Source: Enterococcus sp. 9D6_DIV0238
GTDB taxonomy: Bacteria > Bacillota > Bacilli > Lactobacillales > Enterococcaceae
Reading direction: 5' to 3'
Assembly: GCF_002174455.2 (NCBI RefSeq)
Contig: NZ_CP147246.1
Coordinates: 434,001-498,000 of the forward strand
DNA: 64,000 bases
Within the stretch, counting starts at the first letter, position 1. The number at the start of each line of letters is the position of its first letter. Positions 28,455 to 38,162 of the stretch are shown here, one piece after another. The notes under the pieces are model-generated. The model ran no database searches. It saw only the letters and a program-made list of their open reading frames with translations, and was not told where the DNA came from. Position numbers and translations under genes: made by a program.

Positions 28455-29435
28455 TTATTCCTCACCGAAAATACTCTCCAAAATCCAAAAGAGTATCCCC
28501 GCTACTGGGAAAATTGTCCAGGCAGTTCCCCAATTTCCTAAGAAAAATCCTTGGATAAAGAAAATTCCTGTTACGATGGGCCAATAAATTTTTTCTATCG
28601 TTTGCAGCCAACTTGGCATTTTTTTGTTTCGTTCAGCTATAGCTTTAGGTCCTGGTTTATCCTCATCAGAAATAAAATAGGTTTGTTCGATCATCTTAGT
28701 AAAACTGCCCATGATCACACCGCCAAAAATAAGGAAGAAAACACCAAAAGCAGCAACCGCAAACATACCGCCGACACCGATAAATTCATTTGCCTCTGAA
28801 AAATCAGCCAAAGACATAAACACAACTGGAATGATCGATAGAATACACAAGGAAACACCAATCACGATACAAAAGACAAATGAACGCTGAAACTGCTCTT
28901 TTCGTTTTTTCACTGCACTTTTAACTTGTAAAGAAATAAATCGATCATCCAGCTTTTTATTTGAGCTGGTCATACTTGTTCCCGCAATAATAAATAGCGG
29001 CACGCCAATGGCTGCTCCAACGAATAGAAACAACAGACCAAACCCTAGATTTTCTGTACTTCCTGTTATTCCAGCAGAAGCAAAACAAAGTGCCGCTCCC
29101 AGCATGATCAACATAACACCTATACCGATCAATGTCGCTCCTCTGTGTCTGACGCTCAAGAAATCATTCGCTTCTTCAAGAGTGATTTCATCGATTTCAT
29201 AGCCTTTTTCATCAATGTATTCTTGCTTGATATTCATTTCATCCAGCAACTCATCAATTGAACCAAATCCGGCAATCACACTGCCAATGGCTTCGTTTTC
29301 AGATTTCCCTTGACTTTTTAAATCTTCATAGCGATCCTCGGCATTCGCCAACAAATCCTCTTTCAATTGTTTCGTTTGGCTTGTTTCAACTACTCCAAGA
29401 AATAAGCTGTCGATATAGTCTTTGATTGTTTTCAT
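28455..29435 (-). CDS. HAAS/DUF1700-type membrane protein controlled by PadR partner
   Basis: 326 residues. Residues about 1-70 form the helical HAAS domain (MKTIKDYIDSLF, LKEDLLANAEDRYEDLKSQGKSENEAIGSVIAGFGSIDELLDE). The rest has about six to seven membrane helices without known catalytic motifs. HAAS proteins occur next to PadR regulators and are thought to work as sensor/antagonist membrane partners. It follows the PadR gene by 26 bp on the same strand. Its ligand and target are unknown. Confidence 0.8.
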   Translation of the reverse strand: MKTIKDYIDSLFLGVVETSQTKQLKEDLLANAEDRYEDLKSQGKSENEAIGSVIAGFGSIDELLDEMNIKQEYIDEKGYEIDEITLEEANDFLSVRHRGATLIGIGVMLIMLGAALCFASAGITGSTENLGFGLLFLFVGAAIGVPLFIIAGTSMTSSNKKLDDRFISLQVKSAVKKRKEQFQRSFVFCIVIGVSLCILSIIPVVFMSLADFSEANEFIGVGGMFAVAAFGVFFLIFGGVIMGSFTKMIEQTYFISDEDKPGPKAIAERNKKMPSWLQTIEKIYWPIVTGIFFIQGFFLGNWGTAWTIFPVAGILFWILESIFGEE

Positions 29436-29461
29436 TATTTTTCCTCCTCAGGTCGTCTCGC

Positions 29462-29782
29462 TTAGTCGATAAAACGTTCGACAACTTTCTTAGTCAGCTG
29501 CCATTCTGCTATTTTTTCTGCTAAATATTCTTTTCCAGCTTGGGTGATTTTATAGTAAGTTCTCTTTTTCCCGTGAGTTACCTGTCCAGGAAATGATGTG
29601 ATGAATCCATTTTTTTCCAGCCGATTGAATGCTGAATACAATGTTGTTTCTTTAATCGAATAGTTGTTATCGGAAATTTCAGTGATTCGCTTAGAGATAG
29701 CGTATCCGTAAGAATCGCCTTCTTGTAAAACAGATAAAATGAACGTATCGTTGTATCCTCTAATTGCGTCGCTGCCGATCAT
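29462..29782 (-). CDS. PadR family transcriptional regulator
   Basis: A 106-residue winged-helix regulator: ILSVLQEGDSYGYAISKRI, KETTLYSAFNRLEKNGFI and KKRTYYKITQAGKEYL are classic PadR elements. It forms a two-gene unit with the HAAS membrane protein, as seen in many Firmicutes. The GAGGTGA site directly precedes the ATG. A 13-bp inverted repeat around its -10 region suggests autoregulation. Confidence 0.92.
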   Translation of the reverse strand: MIGSDAIRGYNDTFILSVLQEGDSYGYAISKRITEISDNNYSIKETTLYSAFNRLEKNGFITSFPGQVTHGKKRTYYKITQAGKEYLAEKIAEWQLTKKVVERFID

Positions 29783-29820
29783 TCAATCACCTCCAAATTA
29801 CTTCATCTAACGTACTACGT

Positions 29821-29858
29821 CTGTCGTTGTAATTATCATATCACTATTACTACGACAG
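29821..29858. promoter_or_regulatory. Inverted repeat and promoter of the padR-HAAS operon
   Basis: CTGTCGTTGTAAT and ATTACTACGACAG match at 12 of 13 positions with a 12-bp spacer. On the minus strand a TATGAT -10 sits inside, with TTTACC 17 bp upstream, so the half-sites flank the -10. Good candidate for a PadR operator. Confidence 0.65.
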
Positions 29859-29871
29859 GTAAAGTAAAATA

Positions 29872-29920
29872 TGTAAAAAAATACTGAGAAAGAGCATATT
29901 CGCTTTTTCTCAGTATTTTT
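29872..29920. terminator. Terminator of guaC
   Basis: ATACTGAGAAA pairs with TTTCTCAGTAT around an inner G/C step, with T-runs on both strands. Confidence 0.85.
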
Positions 29921-29980
29921 ATCTAGCATCTGCTCTTTAAAAACGCAAAGTTCTTACGAGTAGATAGCTCTATTCTGTTT

Positions 29981-30958
29981 CTAAATGGTATCTCCATTAA
30001 AAATCGAATTCTTCACAATAACATAATCGACTTTACGAATCGCTTCTAGGTCTCGACCGCCTGCATATGAAATCGAAGATTGTAAATCTTGCTGCATTTC
30101 AACTAACGTATCAACTAAGCTTCCTTTATGCTGAATCCAGATTTTTTTCCCTTCGACGTTCTTTTTCTCGCCTTTTTGGAACTCTGATGCACTACCAAAA
30201 TATTCCTTATAAACGACACCATTCTCCACTTTTGTTTCTCCCGGAGATTCTTCATGTCCAGCAAATAATGAACCGATCATGACCATTGTCGCACCAAAAC
30301 GAACTGATTTTGCAATATCTCCCGGCGTTCTGATCCCGCCATCCGCAATGATCGGTTTTCTAGCTGCTTTGGCACACCAACGTAACGCTGCTAATTGCCA
30401 GCCGCCAGTCCCAAAGCCTGTTTTGATTTTAGTAATACAGACTTTTCCTGGTCCGATTCCGACTTTTGTCGCATCTGCTCCAGCATTTTCCAACTCACGG
30501 ACTGCTTCAGGTGTCCCCACGTTACCTGCAATTACAAAGGTCTTTGGTAAGTGCTTTTTTAAATGTTGAATCATATTGATCACCGCATTTGAATGACCAT
30601 GAGCAATATCGATCGTTACATAATCCGGAACTAAGTTACGTTGAGCTAATTCTTCAACAAACTGGTATTCTCCTTCTTTCACGCCAACACTGATCGAAGT
30701 AATCAACCCTTTAGCTTGCATTCTCTCAATAAAAGGAATTCGTGCACTTTCATCAAAACGGTGCATGATATAAAAATAGTTATTTTCAGCTAAAAATTCT
30801 GCGATTTTGTCATCCACGATCGTTTGCATATTCGCCGGTACAACTGGCATTTTAAAGCTATGGTCTCCTAGCTTCACTGTTGTATCACATTCTGAGCGAC
30901 TATCCACGATACATTTATTCGGGATCAACTGGACATCTTCGTAATCAAAAACTTTCAT
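29981..30958 (-). CDS. guaC: GMP reductase
   Basis: Converts GMP to IMP and ammonia with NADPH, returning guanine nucleotides to the adenine branch. The 325-residue protein has the IMPDH/GMPR barrel with active-site loop [19 protein letters not shown] (catalytic Cys about residue 175), the NMQTIVD start motif and the [25 protein letters not shown] phosphate site. There is no CBS domain, which fits GMPR rather than IMPDH. PurBox-like elements upstream suggest PurR control, in line with the adjacent guanine deaminase-permease operon. Confidence 0.96.
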   Translation of the reverse strand: MKVFDYEDVQLIPNKCIVDSRSECDTTVKLGDHSFKMPVVPANMQTIVDDKIAEFLAENNYFYIMHRFDESARIPFIERMQAKGLITSISVGVKEGEYQFVEELAQRNLVPDYVTIDIAHGHSNAVINMIQHLKKHLPKTFVIAGNVGTPEAVRELENAGADATKVGIGPGKVCITKIKTGFGTGGWQLAALRWCAKAARKPIIADGGIRTPGDIAKSVRFGATMVMIGSLFAGHEESPGETKVENGVVYKEYFGSASEFQKGEKKNVEGKKIWIQHKGSLVDTLVEMQQDLQSSISYAGGRDLEAIRKVDYVIVKNSIFNGDTI

Positions 30959-30997
30959 ACTTTACTGCCTCCTAGCAAGTTCAATTAAAAATACGCA

Positions 30998-31035
30998 AAA
31001 ACACGAACATTAGAATCCTTATCGTTCGTATTTCA
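30998..31035 (-). promoter_or_regulatory. Pair of PurBox-like elements upstream of guaC
   Basis: AAAACACGAACATT and, in opposite orientation, AAATACGAACGATA; both carry the CGAAC core of the PurR box (consensus A-W-W-W-C-C-G-A-A-C-W-W-T). Confidence 0.6.
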
Positions 31036-31082
31036 CAAGCGCCTATGCTAATTTACACTATAACCATTTGAAAGTCAAAGGT

Positions 31083-31128
31083 AAAAGACGAAAAATACAA
31101 AACAACTCATCGAATGTTCGTGTTTTAT
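31083..31128 (-). promoter_or_regulatory. Distal PurBox-like elements upstream of guaC
   Basis: The complement of AATGTTCGTGTTTT repeats AAAACACGAACATT exactly, in the opposite orientation to the proximal copy; a weaker AAAAGACGAAAAAT lies about 20 bp away. Confidence 0.5.
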
Positions 31129-31140
31129 TCAATTATCTAA

Positions 31141-32526
31141 TCAATTAAGCTGTGCTGCCTCACCAGAATTCATTTGTGTTATCTCTTCCGGCTTTGCTGA
31201 TTTTTCAGAAGGCAGTAACCGATTCAGGAGAATCGCTGCGATCGAAGCCGTTGCAACAGATGAACCGAATAAATATTGTAAAAATTGCGGTAATGATTGA
31301 ATAAACTCTTCAGGAATCAAGGTCAATGCTAACGTTAAAATCATTGGAATCGCGATCACATACATTTCTTTTTCATTGATCTCCACTTCCTTGATCACTT
31401 TGATACCACTGATTGAAATAATCCCGCACACAATAACAAATACTCCACCAATGACAGGAGATGGAATAGACGAAATCAATGTAGATAGCTTTCCAGATAA
31501 ACCAAAAACAACAAACCAAGCACCAGCAGCTACAAACACTTTTTTACTAGCTACGCCAGTAATTGAAATAATTCCAGCATTTGTTGAATATCCAGTAACG
31601 GGGGTCGTTCCCAGTAACGAAGCAATCAAACAACCGATCCCCTCACCAACAACTCCTCGATTGATATTTTCATCTGTCAATGGTTCTTCACAGACATTAC
31701 TGACTGCAAACCACGTACCTGTCGTTTCAGCCATCAACACAACATAAATAATGACCATTGTTAAAATCGAAGATAAATCAAATGAAAAACTGAAATCAAC
31801 AAAAGGCAAACTAGGAACGCTGATCAATGATGCTTTTGAAACTGCTGATAAATCTAGTACACCCATCATTTCAGCTGCGAAAGAGCCAATGATCAATGCT
31901 AATATCACAGATGAGATTCGAAAAATCCTGCCTTTACCAGGAAAACGTGACCCGATCATAGCAAACAAAATAAGAGAAGCTGCTGCAATGATAGCCAATA
32001 ATATATTTTGCCCTAAATCACCAGACGCGTTGAAAACATTGTCATTTAAAGCCACAGGCATCAAAGATAAGCCTACGATAAAAATGATCGTGCCTCCCAC
32101 GATCGGCGGCACGAAAGCTTTGATCAAACGATTGAAAATGCCTGTAAGTCCTAAAATGATCACAAGTATTGCACCGATCAGACCAGCTCCCAAAACAGTT
32201 CCCCAGCCTTGACCATTTTGACTATTTGCAAAGTAAATACCGGCTACCGCACCGATTGGGATAAAAGACGGTCCTTGCGCTACAGGTAATTTCATACAAA
32301 AATAAGATTGAATGATCGTTGCCAGTCCTGCTGCAATAAAGGTAGACTGAATCAATGCTGATGATTCTTTTGTAGTTAAACCAATAATTGAAGCAATAAT
32401 AAATGGAACGACATAAACATCCATCGCTAACACATGCTGAATGCCCAAAAGCAAAGACTGCCCTATAGAAAGTTCATCATTCGGACCAACCGTCAATGCC
32501 GATTTTTTAGAGTGTGATTCTGACAT
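31141..32526 (-). CDS. Purine (xanthine/guanine/uric acid) permease, NCS2 family
   Basis: A protein of about 461 residues with 12-14 membrane helices. Family signatures are QSLLLGIQHVLAMDVYVVPFI near the N-terminus, GPSFIPIGAVAGIYFANSQ, the motif ETTGTWFAVSNVCEEPL and TTPVTGYSTNAGIISITGVASKK. The start at 32526 sits 2 bp after the guanine deaminase stop with a GGAAG site; a longer frame runs back into that gene. Co-transcription with guanine deaminase indicates uptake of guanine or xanthine. The exact substrate is inferred. Confidence 0.9.
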   Translation of the reverse strand: MSESHSKKSALTVGPNDELSIGQSLLLGIQHVLAMDVYVVPFIIASIIGLTTKESSALIQSTFIAAGLATIIQSYFCMKLPVAQGPSFIPIGAVAGIYFANSQNGQGWGTVLGAGLIGAILVIILGLTGIFNRLIKAFVPPIVGGTIIFIVGLSLMPVALNDNVFNASGDLGQNILLAIIAAASLILFAMIGSRFPGKGRIFRISSVILALIIGSFAAEMMGVLDLSAVSKASLISVPSLPFVDFSFSFDLSSILTMVIIYVVLMAETTGTWFAVSNVCEEPLTDENINRGVVGEGIGCLIASLLGTTPVTGYSTNAGIISITGVASKKVFVAAGAWFVVFGLSGKLSTLISSIPSPVIGGVFVIVCGIISISGIKVIKEVEINEKEMYVIAIPMILTLALTLIPEEFIQSLPQFLQYLFGSSVATASIAAILLNRLLPSEKSAKPEEITQMNSGEAAQLN

Positions 32527-32527
32527 C

Positions 32528-33904
32528 TTATATTTCTTCCTTTCGTTGTTCAACTGTTTTGTCGTAAACTTTTCTAGCTTGGACCCACACTTCTTGAATA
32601 CATTCAGGACGAGACAAATATATAATCTTTTGGAATACATCCAATAAAGGTTCTGTTTCAGAAAAAATCGGCAGCCCTTTCGTTGTAACAAATTGAACAT
32701 CCCAAGCATAATCAACGGCCAACTTGCCAATCGGAAGACTCAATGATTCACCGCCACCTGCAGTAGCTAAATAGAACGCCTCATTTAACGTTAAACTAGA
32801 GCCTTTCACGCCACGTTTATCACTGCAGCAATCTTTATCTACTCCATCTTCTAACATTCGAGAAGAAATAACTGCCTGTTTGATATTGTCAAATAAGTTT
32901 GGAGAGAAACCGCCAGATATGTCACTCCCTAACCCTACCTCTACCTGATACTCATTGAGCAATTTGGCAACTGGCGTCACCGCGTTACCAAAGTAAGCAT
33001 TAGAGATAGGGCAATGAGCAACTGCTGTCCCTTTTTCAGCAAATAACTGCATGTCTTCATCAGAAAGAAAGCCGCAATGAGCCATAACCGCTTTTTCACT
33101 AAGTAAACCAAATTCGTTTAGTGCAACTGCATCATTTTTACCAAAGCGTTCCTTAACATACTCATGAGCCCAATCACTTTCACTGCAGTGGGATTGAATA
33201 TGGACATCATATTTTGCAGCTAAAGCGCCTAATCCTTCTAACGACTTATCTGTACAACTAGGAATGAACCTTGGCGTAACAACTGGATAGACTCCTTGCG
33301 GCGTGTGCTTGTTAAGTTCCAACACTTCCTGAATAAACGCTTCTGTCTCGGCAATCGCCACTTTAGCATCATCGTCGCGATAATAGTCCGGATTTTGTTC
33401 AGGATCATCCATGACAACCTTTCCAACTAGACCTCTTTGCCCTTTTTCACTGCAGATTTCTGCTAAACGAAGACTTGCTTTTTGATGAATCGTAGCAAAA
33501 TATAAAGCTGTCGTCGTACCATTTTTCAATAATTGTGAGACTAAATCTGAATACACTCGGTCCGCAAATGCCTGATCAGAAAACTTCGCCTCTAGCGGAA
33601 ACGTATAAGTATTCAGCCATTCATACAAAGGAAGATCTAATGCTGTTCCTGCTTGTGCCCATTGAGGCGCATGAATATGGAGATCGACGAAGCCTGGTAA
33701 AATATATTGATCCGATGCCAACTCCTGCAATTGTCCTTTGGTTGAATATTCCTGGATCGTCTCTTTGTAGCCTGCTTCATCCGGCTGAATGATCTTTGCA
33801 ATCAGCCCATCTTCTGAAATACAAAATAACGAATCTTGTAAAACCTCTACATTTTTTTGGTCACGACTAGTGAACGCCGTTCCTTTTACAACAAATTTAA
33901 ACAA
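32528..33904 (-). CDS. guaD: Guanine deaminase (amidohydrolase family)
   Basis: About 458 residues. It hydrolyses guanine to xanthine and ammonia. Zinc-binding GFVDLHIHAPQWAQAG, the SHCSESDWAHEYV segment and LGSDISGGFSPNLFDN are family features; the N-terminal FVVKGTAFTSRDQ is the beta-sandwich. The ATG at 33922 lacks a ribosome site, whereas the TTG at 33904 has GAAGGGG before it; that start is preferred, giving an N-terminus of MFKFVVKG. It heads an operon with the NCS2 permease, with PurBox-like sequences upstream. Confidence 0.92.
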   Translation of the reverse strand: MFKFVVKGTAFTSRDQKNVEVLQDSLFCISEDGLIAKIIQPDEAGYKETIQEYSTKGQLQELASDQYILPGFVDLHIHAPQWAQAGTALDLPLYEWLNTYTFPLEAKFSDQAFADRVYSDLVSQLLKNGTTTALYFATIHQKASLRLAEICSEKGQRGLVGKVVMDDPEQNPDYYRDDDAKVAIAETEAFIQEVLELNKHTPQGVYPVVTPRFIPSCTDKSLEGLGALAAKYDVHIQSHCSESDWAHEYVKERFGKNDAVALNEFGLLSEKAVMAHCGFLSDEDMQLFAEKGTAVAHCPISNAYFGNAVTPVAKLLNEYQVEVGLGSDISGGFSPNLFDNIKQAVISSRMLEDGVDKDCCSDKRGVKGSSLTLNEAFYLATAGGGESLSLPIGKLAVDYAWDVQFVTTKGLPIFSETEPLLDVFQKIIYLSRPECIQEVWVQARKVYDKTVEQRKEEI

Positions 33905-33944
33905 ATCAGCTACCCCTTCCATAACAATACCAACACATTATATA

Positions 33945-34030
33945 TTATTATTCGTCTTTATTCCATATTTTTTTATAAAAAAATACGAATTAAGTTCATA
34001 ACTAACAAAACACGAACTTTATTTCGGTGA
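33945..34030 (-). promoter_or_regulatory. PurBox-like cluster upstream of guaD
   Basis: Contains AAAATACGAATTAA, AAAACACGAACTTT, AAAGACGAATAAT (reverse) and CACCGAAATAAA (reverse), all resembling the CGAAY core with A/T flanks. It suggests PurR control shared with guaC. Confidence 0.5.
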
Positions 34031-34152
34031 ACAAAAAATAAAAATAGTATTAATCGAATATTTTCACTTTATATCCAAATAAATATTTTCTTCAATCCTA
34101 TACTATGCCTCATGTCAAAATATAAAATCCTTCAAAAAAATACTTCCGACTT

Positions 34153-34180
34153 TTGATTCTTTATGAAATTGCGTTATACT
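34153..34180 (+). promoter_or_regulatory. Promoter of the MBL-phosphatase gene pair
   Basis: -35 TTGATT, 16-bp spacer, -10 TATACT on the plus strand, followed by AGGAGG at the gene start. Confidence 0.7.
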
Positions 34181-34217
34181 TAAATGAGAGAAATTGTGAA
34201 TTAGGAGGCTACAAACT

Positions 34218-34844
34218 ATGTTAACTATCGAACGTATCCTGACAGGTGTCATTCAGGAAAATTGCTATTTGATCTATAATGAAGAAAATCTTTTGATCAT
34301 CGATCCAGGTGCAGAAGCAGAACGAATCATTTCCTTGATCAAAAAAACAGAGAAAAAACCGATCGCTATTTTACTTACACATACACATTATGATCATATC
34401 GGAGCTGTTGAGGAGTTGCGCCATCATTATCATATCCCCGTATATGTAAGCTCGCTTGAACAAGAATGGTTATCGAACCCTGTTTTAAATCTATCTGGAT
34501 TAGGTAGACATGATGATATTGCAGATATCGTGGTTCAACCTGCGGAAATGGAATTTGAAATGACTGACTATGAACTTGGCGGAATCAAATTTTCTGTTGT
34601 GCCAACCCCTGGTCATTCCATTGGAAGTGTTAGTTTGATTTTTGATGATTTTGTTGTAACCGGAGATGCTTTATTCAAAGGAAGTATCGGCCGAACTGAT
34701 TTGCATACAGGCGATATGGAACAGCTGCTTCACAGCATTAGAACCTATCTTTTTACTTTGCCTGATGAATTCCCAGCTTACCCAGGACATGGCGATGCGA
34801 CAACGATCGAGCATGAGAAGAAAACCAATCCTTTTTTCAATTAA
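34218..34844 (+). CDS. Metallo-beta-lactamase fold hydrolase (glyoxalase II-like)
   Basis: A 208-residue enzyme with the metal motif THTHYDHIG (HxHxDH, about residues 55-60), further His in TPGHSIGS (about 135) and the D in TGDALF and the terminal PGHGDATTIEHEK. The pattern is that of short glyoxalase II-like or thiol-ester hydrolases such as YqgX. The substrate is unknown. AGGAGG precedes the ATG. The next gene starts 24 bp after the stop with its own AGGAGG. Confidence 0.88.
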   Translation: MLTIERILTGVIQENCYLIYNEENLLIIDPGAEAERIISLIKKTEKKPIAILLTHTHYDHIGAVEELRHHYHIPVYVSSLEQEWLSNPVLNLSGLGRHDDIADIVVQPAEMEFEMTDYELGGIKFSVVPTPGHSIGSVSLIFDDFVVTGDALFKGSIGRTDLHTGDMEQLLHSIRTYLFTLPDEFPAYPGHGDATTIEHEKKTNPFFN

Positions 34845-34868
34845 AATAATCTACTAGGAGGACGTACC

Positions 34869-35570
34869 ATGAACAAACCAACGGTGCTATACATTATCCG
34901 CCACGGGAAAACTATGTTCAATACGATCGGTCGAACACAAGGATGGTCGGACACACCTTTGACAAAAGAAGGTGAAAAAGTCATCCACGCTTTAGGTATC
35001 GGATTAAAAGACATCCCTTTTAAAGAAGCCTATTCTAGTGACAGCGGCCGTGCAATGCAGACTGCCCGTATTATTTTACAAGAGCATTCAAAAGGAGCCG
35101 CAATTCCTTATGCTACAGACAGCCGTATTCGGGAATGGTGTTTTGGTTCTCTAGATGGCGGCTATGATGGTGAATTATGGGGGGTCGTTCCACGAATATT
35201 AGCTTTTAAAAATTATGAAGACATGATGACCAATCGGATCAGCTACAAAGACTTAGCGGAGGCAATCATCGCAGCAGATACAGCCGATTGGGCAGAACCC
35301 TATGATAAAATCAAAGAACGTGTTTGGAGCGGATTTGAAGATATTGCCCATAGAAGAGAAAAAGATGGCGGTGGAAATGTTATGATCGTTTCTCACGGCT
35401 TGACGATTTCATTCTTGCTGTCTTTGATCGATTCAAGTTTGCCAATGCAGATCGGTCTGGAAAATGGCAGTGTAACTAAATTGATTTATGAAAATGGTCG
35501 ATTTACGATCGATACAGTCAATGACATCCATTATATCGAAGATGGCCAAAAACAATCATCGAACAACTAA
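34869..35570 (+). CDS. Histidine phosphatase family protein (phosphoglycerate mutase-like)
   Basis: 233 residues. The active-site IIRHGKTMFNTIGRTQGWSDTPLT (phospho-His about residue 12) and VSHGLTISFLL mark the histidine phosphatase superfamily. An insert around residues 95-130 and the sequence style suggest a broad-specificity phosphatase rather than the glycolytic mutase. It is co-transcribed with the MBL hydrolase and ends at a strong bidirectional terminator. Confidence 0.85.
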   Translation: MNKPTVLYIIRHGKTMFNTIGRTQGWSDTPLTKEGEKVIHALGIGLKDIPFKEAYSSDSGRAMQTARIILQEHSKGAAIPYATDSRIREWCFGSLDGGYDGELWGVVPRILAFKNYEDMMTNRISYKDLAEAIIAADTADWAEPYDKIKERVWSGFEDIAHRREKDGGGNVMIVSHGLTISFLLSLIDSSLPMQIGLENGSVTKLIYENGRFTIDTVNDIHYIEDGQKQSSNN

Positions 35571-35610
35571 AAAGGTTTGGCGGAACATAACTCTTCCGCC
35601 AAACCTTTTT
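35569..35610. terminator. Bidirectional terminator between phosphatase and murR genes
   Basis: A 16-bp perfect stem AAAAAGGTTTGGCGGA with a 10-nt loop. Confidence 0.93.
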
Positions 35611-35615
35611 ACTAA

Positions 35616-36482
35616 TCAAACTTTGTACCTTTTTAAAATCTCAACGGCTCCCCTAGAGTGCTGGATTTTTTCTAGTGTTTTATCATAATTTTTTGCTCCA
35701 TAAGCAAAGAACAGCACATCTACGACATAAAGCTGTGCAGTCAAAGAAACTGTAGCAGCACTTCTTAAAGGCGCTTCCTCCCCTTTGGGCGTCAATAATA
35801 AAATTTTACTTTTTTGAGCTAAATCAGATTCTCTATCTGCTGTCAAAGCAACGACTGGCAGTCCTTTTTCAATCGCTAATTCTGCCAATGCATTTGTTTC
35901 AGGATTTGTTCCAGAATTTGAAATACCAATAAATAAGCCTTTCAATTGATTCGTTCCTAAAGCAGAAGCGAACAAATGAAGATCCATCGTAAAGAAAACA
36001 CTTAAACCTAGTCGGGTAAATTTTTGATAAATATCTTGTGCTACAAGCGATGAAGCACCTAATCCATAGACAAAGACGATCTCTGATTCTTCTACTTCAC
36101 TGACTGCCCGATCGATTGCTTCAACTTCTAAATGTTCATTCGTTCGTTCTAGAACATGGACCAATCGATGCTGCAACTTCTCTTTTATCGCAGCTGTCGT
36201 TTCTCCATTTTCGACCTCTGTATACATCTGTGTATCAACCGCGCCAAGATTAGCTGATAACTGCAGCTTTAAATCGGTAAAGCCGTTGACTTCGATCGAA
36301 CGGCAAAAACGAATGATCGCTGCCGGACTTGACCCGGATTTTTTCGCCAACTCTTGTGCACTTAAAGTAATTACTTCATTTGTGTTAGTTAAAATATATT
36401 CAGCAACTTTTTGTTCAGATCCTGGGAGTGTTTTCAAATGATCCTGAATCGTTAAAATAATGTTTTGCTGCATGATATTCAT
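35616..36482 (-). CDS. murR: RpiR family regulator of MurNAc use, MurR-like
   Basis: About 288 residues: an N-terminal RpiR helix-turn-helix (about 15-80, ITLSAQELAKKSGSSPAAIIRFCRSI) and a C-terminal SIS domain (about 125-260, FVYGLGASSLVAQD, GISNSGTNPETNALAELA) that binds a phosphosugar, probably MurNAc 6-phosphate. The start at 36482 follows AGGAAGAAGGGT; a longer frame lacks a site. It lies downstream of murP but behind a terminator-like hairpin, with its own TATACT -10 about 70 bp upstream. Confidence 0.87.
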   Translation of the reverse strand: MNIMQQNIILTIQDHLKTLPGSEQKVAEYILTNTNEVITLSAQELAKKSGSSPAAIIRFCRSIEVNGFTDLKLQLSANLGAVDTQMYTEVENGETTAAIKEKLQHRLVHVLERTNEHLEVEAIDRAVSEVEESEIVFVYGLGASSLVAQDIYQKFTRLGLSVFFTMDLHLFASALGTNQLKGLFIGISNSGTNPETNALAELAIEKGLPVVALTADRESDLAQKSKILLLTPKGEEAPLRSAATVSLTAQLYVVDVLFFAYGAKNYDKTLEKIQHSRGAVEILKRYKV

Positions 36483-36615
36483 ACCCTTCTTCCTACTCAA
36501 ACTTTTTTCAAGATGCACTTGATAATACATTTCTACAATGAATAGTATAACAGAAAAGACTTGCCTATGTTGAATAAGAATCTAAAAAAGCAAGCCTGAT
36601 GAGCAAATTTTCCAA

Positions 36616-36678
36616 ACAAAAAATCAACTGTTTTTTTATAGTTAGCAACAACGCTATCAAAAAAAAACAGCTGATTTC
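36616..36678 (-). terminator. Terminator of the mupG-murQ-murP operon
   Basis: A long A/T-rich stem (AAATCAGCTGTTTTTTTT with AAAAAAACAGTTGATTT and TAGC with GCTA, imperfect), followed by TTTTTTG on the minus strand. Confidence 0.7.
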
Positions 36679-36707
36679 TATACAATCGAACGATCTAATC
36701 GACTGTT

Positions 36708-38144
36708 CTATTTATTTTCTTGAAGATCCTTTGGAATACCAAAGAAGAACGTTGCAACAAAGCCGCCAGCATATGCAGCCAATAATCCTAACACATAAGC
36801 AAGCCATTGGTTATTAGCGATCAGCGGGATCAAAGCTGCACCACTTGGACCGATCGCAATTGCCCCAACATTGCCGAAAGCTCCGATTACCGCACCACCG
36901 ATTCCTCCGCCAACACAGGCAGTGATAAACGGACGACCTAAAGGTAAAGTAACTCCATAAATTAACGGTTCACCGATTCCTAAAATCCCAACAGGTAACG
37001 CTCCTTTGATCATCTCAACTAACTGTGCATCTTTTTTGCAACGAATCCATAAAGCTAAAGCTGCTCCTACTTGACCTGCTCCTGCCATAGCTAATATCGG
37101 TAATAGTAATGTCATTCCTGTTTGATTGATCATTTCAATATGGATTGGGGTTAAGATTTGATGTAATCCAAACATAACCATCGGCAAGAATGTCGCTCCT
37201 AGGGTAAATCCTGCTAAAATCCCGCCTTTTTCCAAAACTACATTGATCACACCTACTAAGCTATTTGAAATCAAGCCTGCGATCGGCATGATCAAGAAAA
37301 TCGTTATCAATCCAATGAACAATAAAGAAACCGTTGGTGTGACAATAATGTCGATAGAATCAGGAATGATTTTATGCAATTGCTTTTCTACTAATGAAAG
37401 TAACCAAACTGCAAAAATAACCCCAATAATACCACCTTGTCCAGCAGATAACGTACCACCGTTTAAAATATTCGGCAGCGGCGCCTCTGGATTCATCCCA
37501 GTTAACATCGTTACAGCACCAATTACTCCACCAAGCGCTGGTGTTGCTCCAAATTCGCTCGCGCTGTTGATCCCTGTATATAAAGCTAAATAGGCAAAAA
37601 TCCCGTTTTTGATGATATTCAATACATCAATATACTGCTGCCAAGAGTCACCGATCGTTCCTGCAACCAGTAAATTAGACATAACAGCGGCTATTCCTCC
37701 AATGATTCCGGCACCAACAAATGCAGGAATCAGCGGAACAAAGATATTAGAGATCGATTTCAATACTTTTTTAAAGCCTGAAGTGCTCTTATTTTTCTCT
37801 TTTTGAGCAGCCTTTACTTCAGCCGCTTTTTCTTCTACTAATTGTTTGCCTGACAGCTTGTTTGGAAACGGCTCACCAAGCTTAACACCAGCCATGTCCA
37901 CCATTTCTTGAGCAACTTTATTTACCGTCCCTGGTCCGATCACGACTTGTAAGGTATCGTCTTCTACAACGCCCATTACACCATCGATCTTCTTCAACTC
38001 GTCAAGCTTCACTTTATCATAATTCCGTATATCCATTCGAACTCTTGTCATACAATGACGCAATTTCAACACATTTTCCTGTCCGCCAACTTCTTCATAA
38101 ATTTCCCTTGCCAAACGTTTTACTTTCTCTTCTGACACAGTCAT
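36708..38144 (-). CDS. murP: PTS N-acetylmuramic acid transporter subunit IIBC
   Basis: 478 residues: an EIIB domain (about 1-85) with the phosphorylated Cys31 in [12 protein letters not shown], a linker rich in Lys and Glu, and an EIIC domain with about ten membrane helices (from about 125). There is no fused EIIA, as in MurP proteins, which borrow EIIA-Glc; a stand-alone EIIA gene lies nearby at 40288. It imports MurNAc (or, in S. aureus, MurNAc-GlcNAc) as the 6-phosphate. Genetic linkage to murQ and mupG makes this assignment strong. It starts 18 bp after murQ. Confidence 0.92.
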   Translation of the reverse strand: MTVSEEKVKRLAREIYEEVGGQENVLKLRHCMTRVRMDIRNYDKVKLDELKKIDGVMGVVEDDTLQVVIGPGTVNKVAQEMVDMAGVKLGEPFPNKLSGKQLVEEKAAEVKAAQKEKNKSTSGFKKVLKSISNIFVPLIPAFVGAGIIGGIAAVMSNLLVAGTIGDSWQQYIDVLNIIKNGIFAYLALYTGINSASEFGATPALGGVIGAVTMLTGMNPEAPLPNILNGGTLSAGQGGIIGVIFAVWLLSLVEKQLHKIIPDSIDIIVTPTVSLLFIGLITIFLIMPIAGLISNSLVGVINVVLEKGGILAGFTLGATFLPMVMFGLHQILTPIHIEMINQTGMTLLLPILAMAGAGQVGAALALWIRCKKDAQLVEMIKGALPVGILGIGEPLIYGVTLPLGRPFITACVGGGIGGAVIGAFGNVGAIAIGPSGAALIPLIANNQWLAYVLGLLAAYAGGFVATFFFGIPKDLQENK

Positions 38145-38162
38145 TTCCCCCTTAGTTTTCCC

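Noticed and set aside
31376..32212. Plus-strand frames of 123 and 153 codons opposite the purine permease
   Set aside because: They are antisense to a well-supported NCS2 permease and biased to Ile/Pro/Ala by its codon pattern; no start signals.
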